Shown here one piece after another: positions 26,589-36,045 of a DNA stretch of 64,000 nucleotides. The position numbers were made by a program, and so were the translations under genes. Location of the stretch: assembly GCF_032191465.1 (NCBI RefSeq), contig NZ_JAQOUE010000001.1:1302001-1366000 (forward strand). Direction: 5' to 3'. The notes beneath the pieces were generated by a model, which worked only from the letters and a program-made list of their open reading frames with translations, was not told the DNA's origin and did not search any database. Source of the stretch: Candidatus Nitronereus thalassa. Its GTDB lineage: Bacteria; Nitrospirota; Nitrospiria; Nitrospirales; UBA8639. How positions within the stretch are numbered: the first letter of the stretch is position 1; each line of letters begins with the position of its first letter.

Positions 26589-27943
26589 GCCACTTCCACC
26601 CCAGCATGTTGACTTGATACCTGTTCCCAGGCAGCAGCCAGGTCGATGCGATCCAAAATGGACTTCTTCGTCGCTTGCTCCAAATCTTCAGGTACGCGCT
26701 GCCCCATGGAAAGGTAGGAAAGCGGAAGCCCCGTTTGATGGATGAGGTTGAACAATCTTCCTAATTGAGGCATTTCATCCAATTTGGTCAGTAGTAGACG
26801 ATGCACTGGAATACGGCTATACCGACGAACAATTTCTTCCTGGACGGTGAGGTCCGTCGGAGCCGACAACACCAAATGAGTTTCCAGTGCCAATTTTTGT
26901 TCGGCAATGGCTGCAAGCTCGCGTGCACCAGCTGGATCTTGTGGGCTACGCCCAGCGGTATCCACCAGCACCAAGCCCGCATCCGGATGCTTCGCAATAC
27001 ACATCGGCAATTCCGCTGGAGTGACCGCTACTTCAACAGGTACTTTGAGGATTCGCGCATAGACCCGAAGTTGCTCAACAGCCGCCACTCGATACGTATC
27101 AAGGGTCACGATCACGGTTTTAATCCGCGTGGGGCTTTGCATGAAATGACTGGCCAGTTTTGCGATGGTGGTGGTTTTCCCGACTCCCGTCGGTCCCACC
27201 AGCATCACAACTTTTTGCAGTCCTCCAGGAGTCACCAATGGTCCTGATGTGGAAACGACTTGCTCCATTTGGTCTCGCAATAACTCCGCGATAGTTTCGT
27301 CGCTGACCGTTCCCCCGGAGCCCACCGTTTCTCCCACCGTCCGAACAAGATTCGCCGCCAACGACGAATGAATGCCGGCAGCCACAAGGGCTTCATGATA
27401 CATGGTCATATCTTTGGGAAGCGTCGCGAGCCGATGAGCCGATCGATCGGCCAATACCTCTCCCATCAGGGCGCGAAACGATTCGAGTTCCCGGCGAATC
27501 GGCCCAATGACGGTATCTGGATCGGATCCCCCACTTCGCAACTCTTTCATTTCTTCCCGAAGATCGGCGATCTGCTGATTCACGGGATCAAGCAAAGCGG
27601 CAACCTTGAGGTGTTCCCCGAACGAAGGATTGGCTAGCGGTTCCGCTTCGGTTGAACTTTCATACCAATGCCTCTCCGCGACAAATTCAGGTTCCGCTTT
27701 TGGCTTTACCGGCATCGATACTCGGCGATTTTGATCATCGACGGTTTTCTTAGATTCCTTGGGGCTTGCCCCTCGATCGACCGCCGCCGTCACTTCAATC
27801 ATGGGCTGACTGAGCAACCCGAGAAATCGCCCGCCTTTATTAATACGCCGAGTCGACACGATGACGGCATCAGAACCGAGTTCCGCCTTGACCGCGCCTA
27901 AGGCTTCCTGAAGAGTTAATGCTTCAAATCGTTTAAGCTTCAT
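26585..27943 (-). CDS. flhF: FlhF, SRP-type GTPase for flagellar placement
   Basis: A 452-residue protein. The N-terminal basic B-domain begins MKLKRFEALTLQEALGAVKA, a variable middle follows, and the NG GTPase domain has LVGPTGVGKTTTIAKLA, TLDTYRVAAVEQLR, LVDTAGRS and TKLDE. It sets pole and number of flagella together with FlhG. The start overlaps the flhA stop by 11 bases (shared ATGAAGCTTAA), so it is translationally coupled. Confidence 0.96.
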   Translation of the reverse strand: MKLKRFEALTLQEALGAVKAELGSDAVIVSTRRINKGGRFLGLLSQPMIEVTAAVDRGASPKESKKTVDDQNRRVSMPVKPKAEPEFVAERHWYESSTEAEPLANPSFGEHLKVAALLDPVNQQIADLREEMKELRSGGSDPDTVIGPIRRELESFRALMGEVLADRSAHRLATLPKDMTMYHEALVAAGIHSSLAANLVRTVGETVGSGGTVSDETIAELLRDQMEQVVSTSGPLVTPGGLQKVVMLVGPTGVGKTTTIAKLASHFMQSPTRIKTVIVTLDTYRVAAVEQLRVYARILKVPVEVAVTPAELPMCIAKHPDAGLVLVDTAGRSPQDPAGARELAAIAEQKLALETHLVLSAPTDLTVQEEIVRRYSRIPVHRLLLTKLDEMPQLGRLFNLIHQTGLPLSYLSMGQRVPEDLEQATKKSILDRIDLAAAWEQVSSQHAGVEVA

Positions 27944-30032
27944 CTGGCATCCTCACCACTTCAATGGCTTGAATTTTGGCTTTGACATCAATTTCATTTG
28001 GAGAAAGCACTGTCAACGCCTGCACACTGGGCGCCACCAGGCGATACACATGGGATCGGATCACATGCGAACACAGCAACACAGGCTGATAGCCTCGCGT
28101 AATGACTCGTTCAATGGATCGACGCACATTTTCCAAAAATGTGTTCACAAAGGTTGGGCTCATGGATTGCACTTCCCCTGTCGGACTTGGCCGCAGTGCG
28201 TCAACTAACCGTCGGTCCAGCCCAGGGTCTAAACTAATCACCGGCAGCAACCCATCAGGCGTGATGAATTGACTCGTAATCGTTCGACCCAAGCTTTGCC
28301 GCGCATAATCCGTTAACACGTCAGGATCTTTCACCTGTGTGGCATAGTCTGCCACGCTTTCAAGAATCGTTCGCAAATCGCGAATAGACACGCGTTCTTT
28401 CAGAAGATTTTTCAAAATTCTTACAACCGTTCCTAGGGGCAACAACGTGGGAATTAAGTCATCCACGACCTTCGGATGCGTTTTGGCAATATTCTCCAAC
28501 AAACTCTGGACCTCTTGGCGACCAATCAGTTCATACCCATTCGCTCGAATGATCTCGGTCAGATGCGTTGCAATCACCGAGCCACAATCCACGACCGTGT
28601 ATCCCTCAACTTGAGCCTTCTCTTTGGTTTGAGAAGAAATCCATACCGCCGGCAATCCAAAACATGGATCTTGCGCTGGTTTGCCCTCTAATTCTCCCGT
28701 GGCCTGACCTGGATTAATCGCCAATAAATGCCTCGGGACCACCTCTCCTTTGGCCACCTGTACGCCCTTTAACATGATGCTGTATTCATTGGGACGCAGT
28801 TGAAGATTATCCCGTATATGCACAGGCGGAACGACCAAACCTAGCTCCTGGCCAGTCTGTTTTCGAATGCCACGGATACGTTCCAGGAGCTCCCCCCCTT
28901 GCGCCACATCCACCAAGGGCACCAATCCATACCCAACGTGAAGCTCAAGTAAATCAGGAGGGGTTACGACATCGGGAGCATCTCCCTTGGCCCCTTCTTC
29001 ACCCTTTTTTGGTGCAGCGGCCTTCTCTTTGACTGCCGCTGTTTTCTGGTGCTCTTTGAGAGCATAGGCCAATCCTGCCACCATGGCCCCCAACAACAGG
29101 AAGGCAAAATGTGGTAGGCCAGGAGTGAGCCCTAGTAGGAAAAGAATGCCGGCCACCATCCCAATCAAATCGGGATTAACAAATATTTGTTTGGTGATTT
29201 GTTCTCCCAAATTAGTGGAGGAGGCCGCCCGCGTAATGATGATACCGGCAGCGGTGGAAATAATGAGGGCCGGAATTTGAGCAACCAAGGCATCTCCCAC
29301 CGTCAGTAGCGTAAAGGTATGTGCGGCTTCCACTAAAGGCATGCCATACTCCAGCACCCCGATGGCCAATCCACCGACAATATTTATGAGAATAATAATA
29401 ATGGAAGCAATGGCATCCCCACGGACAAACTTACTGGCACCGTCCATGGACCCATAAAAATCAGCTTCTTCGGCAATGTCTTCACGACGACGACGCGCCG
29501 TCGCTTCATCGATCAAGCCAGCATTGAGATCCGCATCAATACTCATTTGCTTTCCCGGCATGGCGTCCAATGTGAACCGCGCCGCAACTTCCGCAATACG
29601 ACCCGCGCCTTTGGTAATCACGACGAAGTTAATGATAACCAAGATGGAAAAAACCACGATCCCTACGGCAAAATTCCCACCCACAACGAAGGAACCGAAT
29701 GATTTGATGACCTCGCCAGCCGCAGACATCCCTTCGCTGCCATTCAAAAGAATGACTCGCGTGGAGGCGATATTCAGAGCCAACCGAAAGAGCGTCACCA
29801 GAAGCAGAACGGAAGGAAATACGGAAAAATCAATTGGTCGTTTCGCATTCATGGTTACAAACAACACCAGAATGGCCAGCGTAATGCTAAAGGACAGAAA
29901 CAGGTCGAGCAGCAACGGCGGCAACGGGACCAGCATCAACATCAATAAGCCAATGACGCCCATCGGCAACAGGAAATCGTTATACGACCCGAACATGGCA
30001 CCCGGTTTTTCTATGGTCGAAGACACTGCCAT
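27933..30032 (-). CDS. flhA: FlhA, flagellar type III export gate
   Basis: A 699-residue inner-membrane protein with about eight N-terminal helices (20-325), the FHIPEP-type loop (about 140-210, with AEVAARFTLDAMPGKQMSID) and a soluble C-terminal domain that forms the nonameric export ring and binds late substrates. Normal family length. It is placed between flhB and flhF, with only six bases to flhB. Confidence 0.97.
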   Translation of the reverse strand: MAVSSTIEKPGAMFGSYNDFLLPMGVIGLLMLMLVPLPPLLLDLFLSFSITLAILVLFVTMNAKRPIDFSVFPSVLLLVTLFRLALNIASTRVILLNGSEGMSAAGEVIKSFGSFVVGGNFAVGIVVFSILVIINFVVITKGAGRIAEVAARFTLDAMPGKQMSIDADLNAGLIDEATARRRREDIAEEADFYGSMDGASKFVRGDAIASIIIILINIVGGLAIGVLEYGMPLVEAAHTFTLLTVGDALVAQIPALIISTAAGIIITRAASSTNLGEQITKQIFVNPDLIGMVAGILFLLGLTPGLPHFAFLLLGAMVAGLAYALKEHQKTAAVKEKAAAPKKGEEGAKGDAPDVVTPPDLLELHVGYGLVPLVDVAQGGELLERIRGIRKQTGQELGLVVPPVHIRDNLQLRPNEYSIMLKGVQVAKGEVVPRHLLAINPGQATGELEGKPAQDPCFGLPAVWISSQTKEKAQVEGYTVVDCGSVIATHLTEIIRANGYELIGRQEVQSLLENIAKTHPKVVDDLIPTLLPLGTVVRILKNLLKERVSIRDLRTILESVADYATQVKDPDVLTDYARQSLGRTITSQFITPDGLLPVISLDPGLDRRLVDALRPSPTGEVQSMSPTFVNTFLENVRRSIERVITRGYQPVLLCSHVIRSHVYRLVAPSVQALTVLSPNEIDVKAKIQAIEVVRMPDEA

Positions 30033-30038
30033 CGTGTG

Positions 30039-31121
30039 TTACCCTGCCATCCCTTCAGGCCCCTGTTTTAATCGATAGACATAGGCCAAAATTTCTGCCA
30101 CGGCTTTATATAAGTCCGCGGGAATCGTTCGTCCAACTTCCACAAGTTTATACAAGCCTTGCGCCACCGGTTTGTTTTCCACGATCGGAATGCCTGCCGA
30201 TCGAGCTACCTGTTTAATTTGTTCGGCCACATACCCTGCGCCTTTCGCCAGTACCATCGGCGCATCCGATTGGTCGGGATTATATTTTAAGGCGACGGCA
30301 AGATGAGTCGGGTTGGTAATCACCACATCCGCATTGGGGACGGTTTGCATCATTCGTTGCCGCGCACGGTCCCGTTGCAAACTCATGCGACGGGAGCGAA
30401 TCAAAGGATTCCCTTCTACGTCTTTCATTTCATCTTTGACTTCCTGTTTTGTCATGCGTTGGTCTTTGGTGAATTGCCACCGCTGATAGGCAAAATCGGC
30501 CACAGCCAACACCAATAAGACCAATCCAATCGACAGGGCCAATTGAAATAAGATTCGCCCGACCCGTTGAAAAATTTCTCCTACGGACAACCCAGGCAAT
30601 TCGATAATTTCCTCAAAATGCGCCACAATAATGAAATAGGAAATCCCACACAGAATGGCCAACTTCATGAGCGATTTCACCAACTCAACTACGCCTCGAA
30701 GAGAAAGAATTCTCTTGAGACCCGCCACCGGATTGAGTTTGGAAATTTTTGGCTGAAGCCCATCCTCGATCCATAGCGGTCCAGTTTGAAGAAGCGTCGC
30801 CAACACTCCCAACGTCATCGATACCACCGCAAAGGGCAGAACAATAACCATCCCGTTTTCCACCATGTTGACAATTAGGGCATAAAAAGTATCCGTCGTG
30901 ATGGCCCGGACACCAGCCGTAGCAAACCAATCCGTACTCGTCCGTTGAATATGCTGCCAAGCCAAGGGCGCCCACATCGCTATCATGCCCATGGCGCCAA
31001 AGAGCACGACAACAGGACTAAATTCTTTGGTCGAAGGCACCTGGCCTTTTTCACGTGCTTTTTCCAGCCGCCGCGAACTTGGCTGTTCAGATTTCTCCAT
31101 CCCATCTTCATTCTCAGCCAC
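30039..31121 (-). CDS. flhB: FlhB, export switch protein (autocleaving)
   Basis: A 360-residue protein with four membrane helices and a cytoplasmic domain with the self-cleavage site NPTH (VVITNPTHLAVALKY), which switches export specificity from hook to filament with FliK. The start is GTG at 31121, inside the end of fliR, with AGGAG seven bases upstream. No FliR-FlhB fusion: fliR stops eight bases into the overlap. Confidence 0.97.
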   Translation of the reverse strand: MAENEDGMEKSEQPSSRRLEKAREKGQVPSTKEFSPVVVLFGAMGMIAMWAPLAWQHIQRTSTDWFATAGVRAITTDTFYALIVNMVENGMVIVLPFAVVSMTLGVLATLLQTGPLWIEDGLQPKISKLNPVAGLKRILSLRGVVELVKSLMKLAILCGISYFIIVAHFEEIIELPGLSVGEIFQRVGRILFQLALSIGLVLLVLAVADFAYQRWQFTKDQRMTKQEVKDEMKDVEGNPLIRSRRMSLQRDRARQRMMQTVPNADVVITNPTHLAVALKYNPDQSDAPMVLAKGAGYVAEQIKQVARSAGIPIVENKPVAQGLYKLVEVGRTIPADLYKAVAEILAYVYRLKQGPEGMAG

Positions 31122-31899
31122 GACCCATCTCCTGTAACAACCCCGTCAACACTCCTTGTAATTCTAAGATGGTGTGCTGAAACAAGGAGGAAAAGAGGGG
31201 CAACCCAAATCCCAACACGAGAAGCCCTACGCTGATGGTCAATGGAAATCCCAAAAACAGGACATTCATCTGAGGCATGATTCTCCCAAGAATACCCAGC
31301 ACCAGGTAAATGAATAGGGTAACAGCGATCAATGGAATCGCCAGCTTGACCCCAAAATTAAAGGTCCGCTGCATGAGATCCACTGCATCCACCAATAACG
31401 GCGGATGAAACTGCGCCCCAAGGGGAGGAATCAAGGCAAAACTCGAACCCAACGCGAGCAGCAACAAATGGTGCCCATCCACCACAAAATAGAGAAGCGA
31501 GGCAATCATGACTAAAAAACTTCCCAGCACCGGAACTTCCACTTGCGTCACAGGATCTAATTGAACCGCCATACCAAATCCCAATTGAAACCCCATGATG
31601 CTCCCGGCCACTTCCACTGCGGCTAATAACAATCGTGTCGCAAATCCCAAGAACACCCCAATAAATAATTCCGACGCTAACCCCAAACTTAACTTCAAGG
31701 GTTCCAACCAATCAGGCTGCAACGTGGGGGCGACGAGAGGACCAAAGGCAAGGGTCACCGCCAACACCATGCCCGCCCGAACTCTCATGGGCACCATCTG
31801 GGAAGATATGATGGGAAACGCCGACAATATGCCCCCCGTTCGGACTAACACCAACACGAACCCCCAAAACTCTTGAAGACCAATTTCAAACTTTGCCAC
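31114..31899 (-). CDS. fliR: FliR, export gate membrane protein
   Basis: A 261-residue integral membrane protein with six predicted helices and the family segments ILSAFPIISSQMVP and GFQLGFGMAVQLDP. It forms the export gate core with FliP and FliQ. The start codon is GTG at 31899; fliQ ends six bases upstream. Confidence 0.95.
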   Translation of the reverse strand: MAKFEIGLQEFWGFVLVLVRTGGILSAFPIISSQMVPMRVRAGMVLAVTLAFGPLVAPTLQPDWLEPLKLSLGLASELFIGVFLGFATRLLLAAVEVAGSIMGFQLGFGMAVQLDPVTQVEVPVLGSFLVMIASLLYFVVDGHHLLLLALGSSFALIPPLGAQFHPPLLVDAVDLMQRTFNFGVKLAIPLIAVTLFIYLVLGILGRIMPQMNVLFLGFPLTISVGLLVLGFGLPLFSSLFQHTILELQGVLTGLLQEMGRG

Positions 31900-31905
31900 G
31901 GTACA

Positions 31906-32175
31906 TTACCTAATATAGCTAGGGATATTTCCCCACAACCCTGTCATGAATCCCAGAAACACCTTCATAAACCATGGGAAGCCGATTAACAGGACGAGAA
32001 AGATCATGACAATTTTTGGAACAAACGTAAGGGTGGCTTCATTGATTTGCGTCATCGCCTGGAATGCACCTACGAACAGGCCGACGACTAAGCTTAAAAT
32101 CAGCATAGGACCAGCCACCAACATGGTGGTCTCAATCGCTAATTGCGCCACATCTAAAACCGTTTCCGGTGTCAA
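31906..32175 (-). CDS. fliQ: FliQ, export gate membrane protein
   Basis: An 89-residue protein with two membrane helices (MLVAGPMLILSLVVGLFVGA and IVMIFLVLLIGFPWFM) and the conserved FQAMTQINEATLTFVPKI loop. The apparent start is a TTG at 32175, six bases after a GGGG ribosome site, because no ATG fits the family N-terminus MTPExV. Confidence 0.93.
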   Translation of the reverse strand: MTPETVLDVAQLAIETTMLVAGPMLILSLVVGLFVGAFQAMTQINEATLTFVPKIVMIFLVLLIGFPWFMKVFLGFMTGLWGNIPSYIR

Positions 32176-32305
32176 CGTTTAACCCCGTCAAGCGTGAGAC
32201 GTGAGGCGTGAAGTGGTAAACGTGAAACACATCTCATCATGGCCTTTGGAGTGCCATCGCGGCTATTCATCTTCCCTACCTTCATGTATTTTCGCTTCAC
32301 GATCT
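32176..32305. repeat. Intergenic CGTGA-type short repeats between fliP and fliQ
   Basis: A 130-base gap inside an otherwise tight operon. Positions 32190-32230 hold several imperfect CGTGA(G/A) units: GCGTGAGACGTGAGGCGTGA and then ACGTGAAAC. Related words occur in at least four other gaps of the window (33511-33525, 35061-35112, 40271-40290, 45975-45990). Confidence 0.5.
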
Positions 32306-33091
32306 TCAGTTAAAACTCTCCATGAGCGAACCGACAATCAGAAACCATCCATCTGCCAAGACAAACAAAATCAATTTAAATGGCAAAGAAATCATGATCG
32401 GAGGCAACAACATCATGCCCATGGACATCAAAATGCTGGCGACGATCATATCGATCACCAAGAACGGAATATAAATCAGAAATCCAATTTGGAATGCCGT
32501 GCGTAATTCACTCGTGACAAATGCCGGGATAAGCACGCGCAGGGGTATTTGCTCTGGACCTTCGGGAACACTTACCCCTGACAAATTCACAAATAATTCC
32601 AAGTCTTTTTCGCGCACCTGCTTCAACATGAATGTCCGAATCGGATCCATGGCCTGGAGCAGAGCATCTTCTTGTGAAAGTTGGTCTTGCATGTACGGGT
32701 CTAAGGCACGAACCTGAATTTGCTCCCACACGGGAGTCATAATAAATAAGGTCAAAAATAGGGCCAGCCCCACCACCACCTGATTGGGAGGGGAATGCAA
32801 CGTACCCATCGCCTGACGAACCAAGGCCAGCACGATCACAACGCGAGTGAACGACGTCATCATCATGATAAATGCCGGTGCCAAAGTCAGGGCAGTCAGC
32901 AGCAGCATGATTCTGATGCCGACTGTATATGACTGAGGCCCCTCCGGCCCTATCACATCGACATTAAAGGCCGTGCTCTGGGAACTTTGCGCCCATACCT
33001 CCACTCCCACCAACCCGAGAACCAGACACAGACTCGCACTAACAATGAATGGTGTTTTTGACATAGACAATTTTTTAAATAACAACCTCAT
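32306..33091 (-). CDS. fliP: FliP, export gate membrane protein
   Basis: A 261-residue protein from the ATG at 33091 (or 252 from 33064). The reading frame stays open to 33205 inside fliO, but that extension has no family similarity. An N-terminal signal sequence (LLFKKLSMSKTPFIVSASLC) precedes the mature part. Family segments are ALTLAPAFIMMMTSFTRVVI, ALFLTLFIMTPVW and SMGMMLLPPIMISLPFKL. It is the core pore subunit with FliQ and FliR. Confidence 0.95.
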   Translation of the reverse strand: MRLLFKKLSMSKTPFIVSASLCLVLGLVGVEVWAQSSQSTAFNVDVIGPEGPQSYTVGIRIMLLLTALTLAPAFIMMMTSFTRVVIVLALVRQAMGTLHSPPNQVVVGLALFLTLFIMTPVWEQIQVRALDPYMQDQLSQEDALLQAMDPIRTFMLKQVREKDLELFVNLSGVSVPEGPEQIPLRVLIPAFVTSELRTAFQIGFLIYIPFLVIDMIVASILMSMGMMLLPPIMISLPFKLILFVLADGWFLIVGSLMESFN

Positions 33092-33098
33092 AAATTGT

Positions 33099-33470
33099 TT
33101 AGGTTTCTGTCCTCTGCCCCACGACTCGAAATTTTTCTTTTGCAAACACTGCCGGCCATGATAACGATGGAAGTCCCAACCCCGTTCCTGGTCGAAGTTG
33201 TTCAATGCGGCGTGGATCGTCCACTCGAGTGAGAAGCGTCAGTTCTTTGGCCGTGCTCCCTAAAACCAACACTTCCCCGGCAAGCTCAACAAGGACAACT
33301 GATTTTCCCGGTCCTAATCGTAGCCCGCCCATCAAACGTAACGCCGGCCCTCCGCCTATGGCTCGTTGATCCCCGAGAAATCGTTTTACGACTAAGGCTG
33401 CTCCAGCCATGAGCAATAATACGGCTATCAGAGCCCCGGCCATTTTTATTGCCTCAGTCGCAAAATCCAT
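33099..33470 (-). CDS. fliO: FliO, export gate assembly protein
   Basis: A 123-residue protein from the ATG at 33470, which has AGGGGGAG just upstream. One membrane helix near residues 10-28 (ALIAVLLLMAGAALVV) is followed by a cytoplasmic domain with the FliO pattern LMGGLRLGPGKSVVLVEL. It helps assemble the FliP ring. It sits between fliN and fliP in the usual fliMNOPQR order. Confidence 0.88.
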   Translation of the reverse strand: MDFATEAIKMAGALIAVLLLMAGAALVVKRFLGDQRAIGGGPALRLMGGLRLGPGKSVVLVELAGEVLVLGSTAKELTLLTRVDDPRRIEQLRPGTGLGLPSLSWPAVFAKEKFRVVGQRTET

Positions 33471-33526
33471 ACTCCCCCTTGTTCGCACCTCATGGTACGA
33501 AATTCAAAATACGCCTCACGTCTTTC

Positions 33527-33949
33527 CTACCGTAACTTTTGGACTCGCTCTGTTGGGCTCACCACATCCGTCAACCGAACGCCAAACTTGTCATTCACCA
33601 TCACCACTTCTCCTCGCGCCACCAATTTATCATTCACCAATACTTCCAGGGGCTCACCGGCCAATTTATCTAACTCCACGACCGACCCTGGTCCCAGCTG
33701 AAGCAATTCCTTGACCAGCATTCGCGAAGAACCTAGTTGAGCGGACAACACCAAAGGAATATCTAGAATACGATCCATTTTTTCCGAATCCGCACTCGAC
33801 AACTTCGATCCTCCTTTTCCGGTTTTCGTCGGTTTCGTCGTGGTGACCTTGGTGAGTTTTTCATCCTCACCATCATCGGCCTCTATCACGGCATTGGCTC
33901 CTGCTGCTTCGGTGGACCCTGTTTCCACTTCTTCGACATCATCACTCAT
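33527..33949 (-). CDS. fliN: FliN, C-ring switch protein
   Basis: A 140-residue protein starting at the ATG at 33949, seven bases after GAGG (a closer ATG at 33955 abuts the ribosome site). An acidic, disordered N-terminus and a Lys/Thr-rich linker precede the SpoA domain (LDIPLVLSAQLGSSRMLVKE to VRLTDVVSPTERVQ). It is a component of the flagellar switch with FliM and FliG. Confidence 0.95.
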   Translation of the reverse strand: MSDDVEEVETGSTEAAGANAVIEADDGEDEKLTKVTTTKPTKTGKGGSKLSSADSEKMDRILDIPLVLSAQLGSSRMLVKELLQLGPGSVVELDKLAGEPLEVLVNDKLVARGEVVMVNDKFGVRLTDVVSPTERVQKLR

Positions 33950-34041
33950 AGCCATTCCTCACCAATCAGGATTGAGACAGTAATTAATTTCTTTTCGATT
34001 CTCCGGTTGTATATTCACCACCAACTTCATACTGGGATAAC

Positions 34042-35022
34042 CTATTCGGGAGGCAGCAATATTTTTTCCACCCGAAATTGCTGAACGCCATTTTGTTTCA
34101 CCCCAAATCCTAAAAATTTTGGAGTCCCTTCAATGCTCGCAAGTAATGGTTGGCTCGCGGCCTGTTCCAAGACCACCACGTCACCGGCGGAAAAATTCAA
34201 CAAGTCTTCAATCGCGATTGTGGTTGAACCCAATTCAATATTCATGGTGACGGTGGCTTCTTGAACTCGTGAGCAAAACCGAGCAACCCATCCTTGATCC
34301 ACTTCATACATATCGCTCTGGAAGCTGGTTTGCAGCTTTTCCCGAAGCGGCTCTAACATCGCATACGGAATACACAGATGCATGTCCCCTACGGCATCGC
34401 CTAACTCAATACCCACTGTGATGACGATTACGATTTCTGAGGGTATGACGATTGCAGCCAATTGCGGATTCATCTCAGAACGGACCGCCTTAATATCCAC
34501 TTGATGCACCGGCTCCCAGGCTTTCGCCAGATTCCCCAGAGCCATCGCCGTCACCCGGGTCATCACTCGCTGTTCGATCAGAGTAAAATCCTGACCCTCA
34601 GGTTTCACATGCGTCTGCCCTGATCCTCCAAAAAAGTGATCAACCAACAAATAGACCGTTTGAGCATCCGTGGCCATGAGAGCAAATCCTCGAAGGGGCT
34701 CCATAGACAGAATGGTTAAAAACGCCGGCAAAGGCAGCCGTTTTATAAAATCACCAAACTTCATGACCGCCTGGTTGGTGACAGTGACTTCAACGGGTTT
34801 CCGTAGCGCATCACCCAACCCCATCCGAAACAACCGCGCGAACTGTTGGTGGATAATGTCCAGGGTTGGCATTCGCCCCCGAACAATCCATTCTTGGTTG
34901 CCAAGATCATACGGGACCGGACCATCGGTAGGTTCTTCCGGGTCGGGGGTCGTATCAACTTCTCCCCCGGTGACTCCTCGAAGTAGGGCATCAACTTCGT
35001 CTTGTGAAAGAATTTTTTCCAT
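34042..35022 (-). CDS. fliM: FliM, C-ring switch protein
   Basis: A 326-residue protein. The N-terminal peptide ILSQDEVDALLRGV is the CheY-P binding motif. A CheC-like middle domain contains MEPLRGFALMATDAQTVYLL, and a SpoA C-terminus ends FRVEKILLPPE. The intact motif means CheY acts on this motor in the standard way. It is second in the fliLMNOPQR operon. Confidence 0.96.
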   Translation of the reverse strand: MEKILSQDEVDALLRGVTGGEVDTTPDPEEPTDGPVPYDLGNQEWIVRGRMPTLDIIHQQFARLFRMGLGDALRKPVEVTVTNQAVMKFGDFIKRLPLPAFLTILSMEPLRGFALMATDAQTVYLLVDHFFGGSGQTHVKPEGQDFTLIEQRVMTRVTAMALGNLAKAWEPVHQVDIKAVRSEMNPQLAAIVIPSEIVIVITVGIELGDAVGDMHLCIPYAMLEPLREKLQTSFQSDMYEVDQGWVARFCSRVQEATVTMNIELGSTTIAIEDLLNFSAGDVVVLEQAASQPLLASIEGTPKFLGFGVKQNGVQQFRVEKILLPPE

Positions 35023-35130
35023 GGATGTCTAAAAATCCTGAGGTGTTATCCTTGAAGAATGATACGTGAAAGAAACCGCGTGACAGGTTATTCCAACACT
35101 TCACGCATAACGCGTTACCCGCCGCGCCAC

Positions 35131-35640
35131 TTATTGAATTATGAAGTCTGTGAAGAAGACTTGCTTGACCTTTCCTTTTTTCATGATCGTATTTACCCGC
35201 CCTCCAATTTCATCACGCACCAACATCTTTCCATCCACGGTGCGTAAGGCTCTTGACTCCTTACTCGTCAGAAGCACAAGCAGGGCATCACGAATGGCAG
35301 GCTGTTTTGCCGTAAAATCCGTTTGTTCTTCTGGCCGATCCAATTGCACTTTAATGGAAACCTTGAGATACCGGAGCTGATCTCTATCGGCTAAATTCAA
35401 CACAAACGGTTCTAAGTCTATCACCGGCCCAACAAAGCCAGGCTCCGAGTCCGCTGTCGCTTCAACCTCACCATCCTCATCATTATGGGCCTTGGCTGTT
35501 TTTTCCGGCTCTCCTCCAGACATAAAAAAGAACCCGGCTCCTCCCCCAACAACGAGCACACCCAATAAGATTAGTAGTAACAGCTTCTTGTTTATGCCAC
35601 CGGAAACTGCCTCTTCACCTTTTTCTGCATCATCTGCCAT
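35131..35640 (-). CDS. fliL: FliL, stator-associated flagellar protein
   Basis: A 169-residue single-pass membrane protein. The helix LLLLILLGVLVVGGGAGFFF is near residues 19-39, followed by an acidic linker and a periplasmic FliL domain (FVLNLADRDQLRYLKVSIKV). GAGG lies seven bases before the ATG. It is the first gene of the operon behind the sigma-54 promoter at 35696-35712. Confidence 0.93.
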   Translation of the reverse strand: MADDAEKGEEAVSGGINKKLLLLILLGVLVVGGGAGFFFMSGGEPEKTAKAHNDEDGEVEATADSEPGFVGPVIDLEPFVLNLADRDQLRYLKVSIKVQLDRPEEQTDFTAKQPAIRDALLVLLTSKESRALRTVDGKMLVRDEIGGRVNTIMKKGKVKQVFFTDFIIQ

Positions 35641-35695
35641 AGCATGTCCTCACTCTTACACGTTCAATGGTCCCACTTAGCCTTACTTCAAATAG

Positions 35696-35712
35696 AGCAA
35701 CCTTCATGCCAA
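35696..35712 (-). promoter_or_regulatory. Sigma-54 promoter of the fliL operon
   Basis: Minus strand TTGGCATGAAGGTTGCT: GG and GC separated by exactly ten bases, as required for RpoN (consensus TGGCAC-N5-TTGCW). The expected start point is about 45 bases before the fliL ATG. The neighbouring NtrC-family activators (47123 and 51951) would be needed for opening. Confidence 0.85.
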
Positions 35713-35825
35713 AGACATTCTCAATTTCTTGACAGGGAGATACGTTCTCAATGCAGAAAACCCTTGGAAAAGTGCGTGAAAATCTCAAGGAACCGTACTG
35801 AAGTTTTTCAGGTAGTGGGGAATAT

Positions 35826-35864
35826 GTGTCAGAATTCTCGTCACACGAGTGGAAACTCTGACAC
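35826..35864. promoter_or_regulatory. Dyad that could be the enhancer for the fliL sigma-54 promoter
   Basis: Outer arms GTGTCAGA (35826-35833) and TCTGACAC (35857-35864) are perfect inverted repeats; inner arms CTCGT/ACGAG lie at 837-841 and 845-849. It sits about 140-180 bases upstream of the inferred start point, a usual enhancer distance. It could also be just a hairpin. Confidence 0.4.
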
Positions 35865-35975
35865 CTCAATACAGAGTTACCGAAACACGCCTTCTCTTGA
35901 AGATCATTCAGGCCCAATTCACCAACTTGAGAAACGATACCTGTGAGGTTGATGATTCCTGTTCGGCATTCAAAA

Positions 35976-36017
35976 ATTGAAAAGGGGACTTTTCTTCTCA
36001 CGAAGAAAAGTCCCCTT
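35976..36017 (-). terminator. Rho-independent terminator after flgE
   Basis: A perfect 16-base inverted repeat (35982-35997 with 36002-36017) with a four-base loop. Minus-strand transcripts then enter a T-rich tract (TTTCAATTTTTG). It begins 29 bases after the flgE stop and separates the hook/basal-body operon from the fliL operon. Confidence 0.93.
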
Positions 36018-36045
36018 CATCAACTGATAGTATCTGCGAAAGGAG

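Larger units (their letters stand above)
35641..36045. other. Regulatory intergenic region between flgE and fliL
   Basis: About 400 bases without a gene. From left to right it holds the fliL sigma-54 promoter (35696-35712), a dyad (35826-35864) and the flgE terminator (35982-36017). The remainder shows no supported feature. Confidence 0.8.
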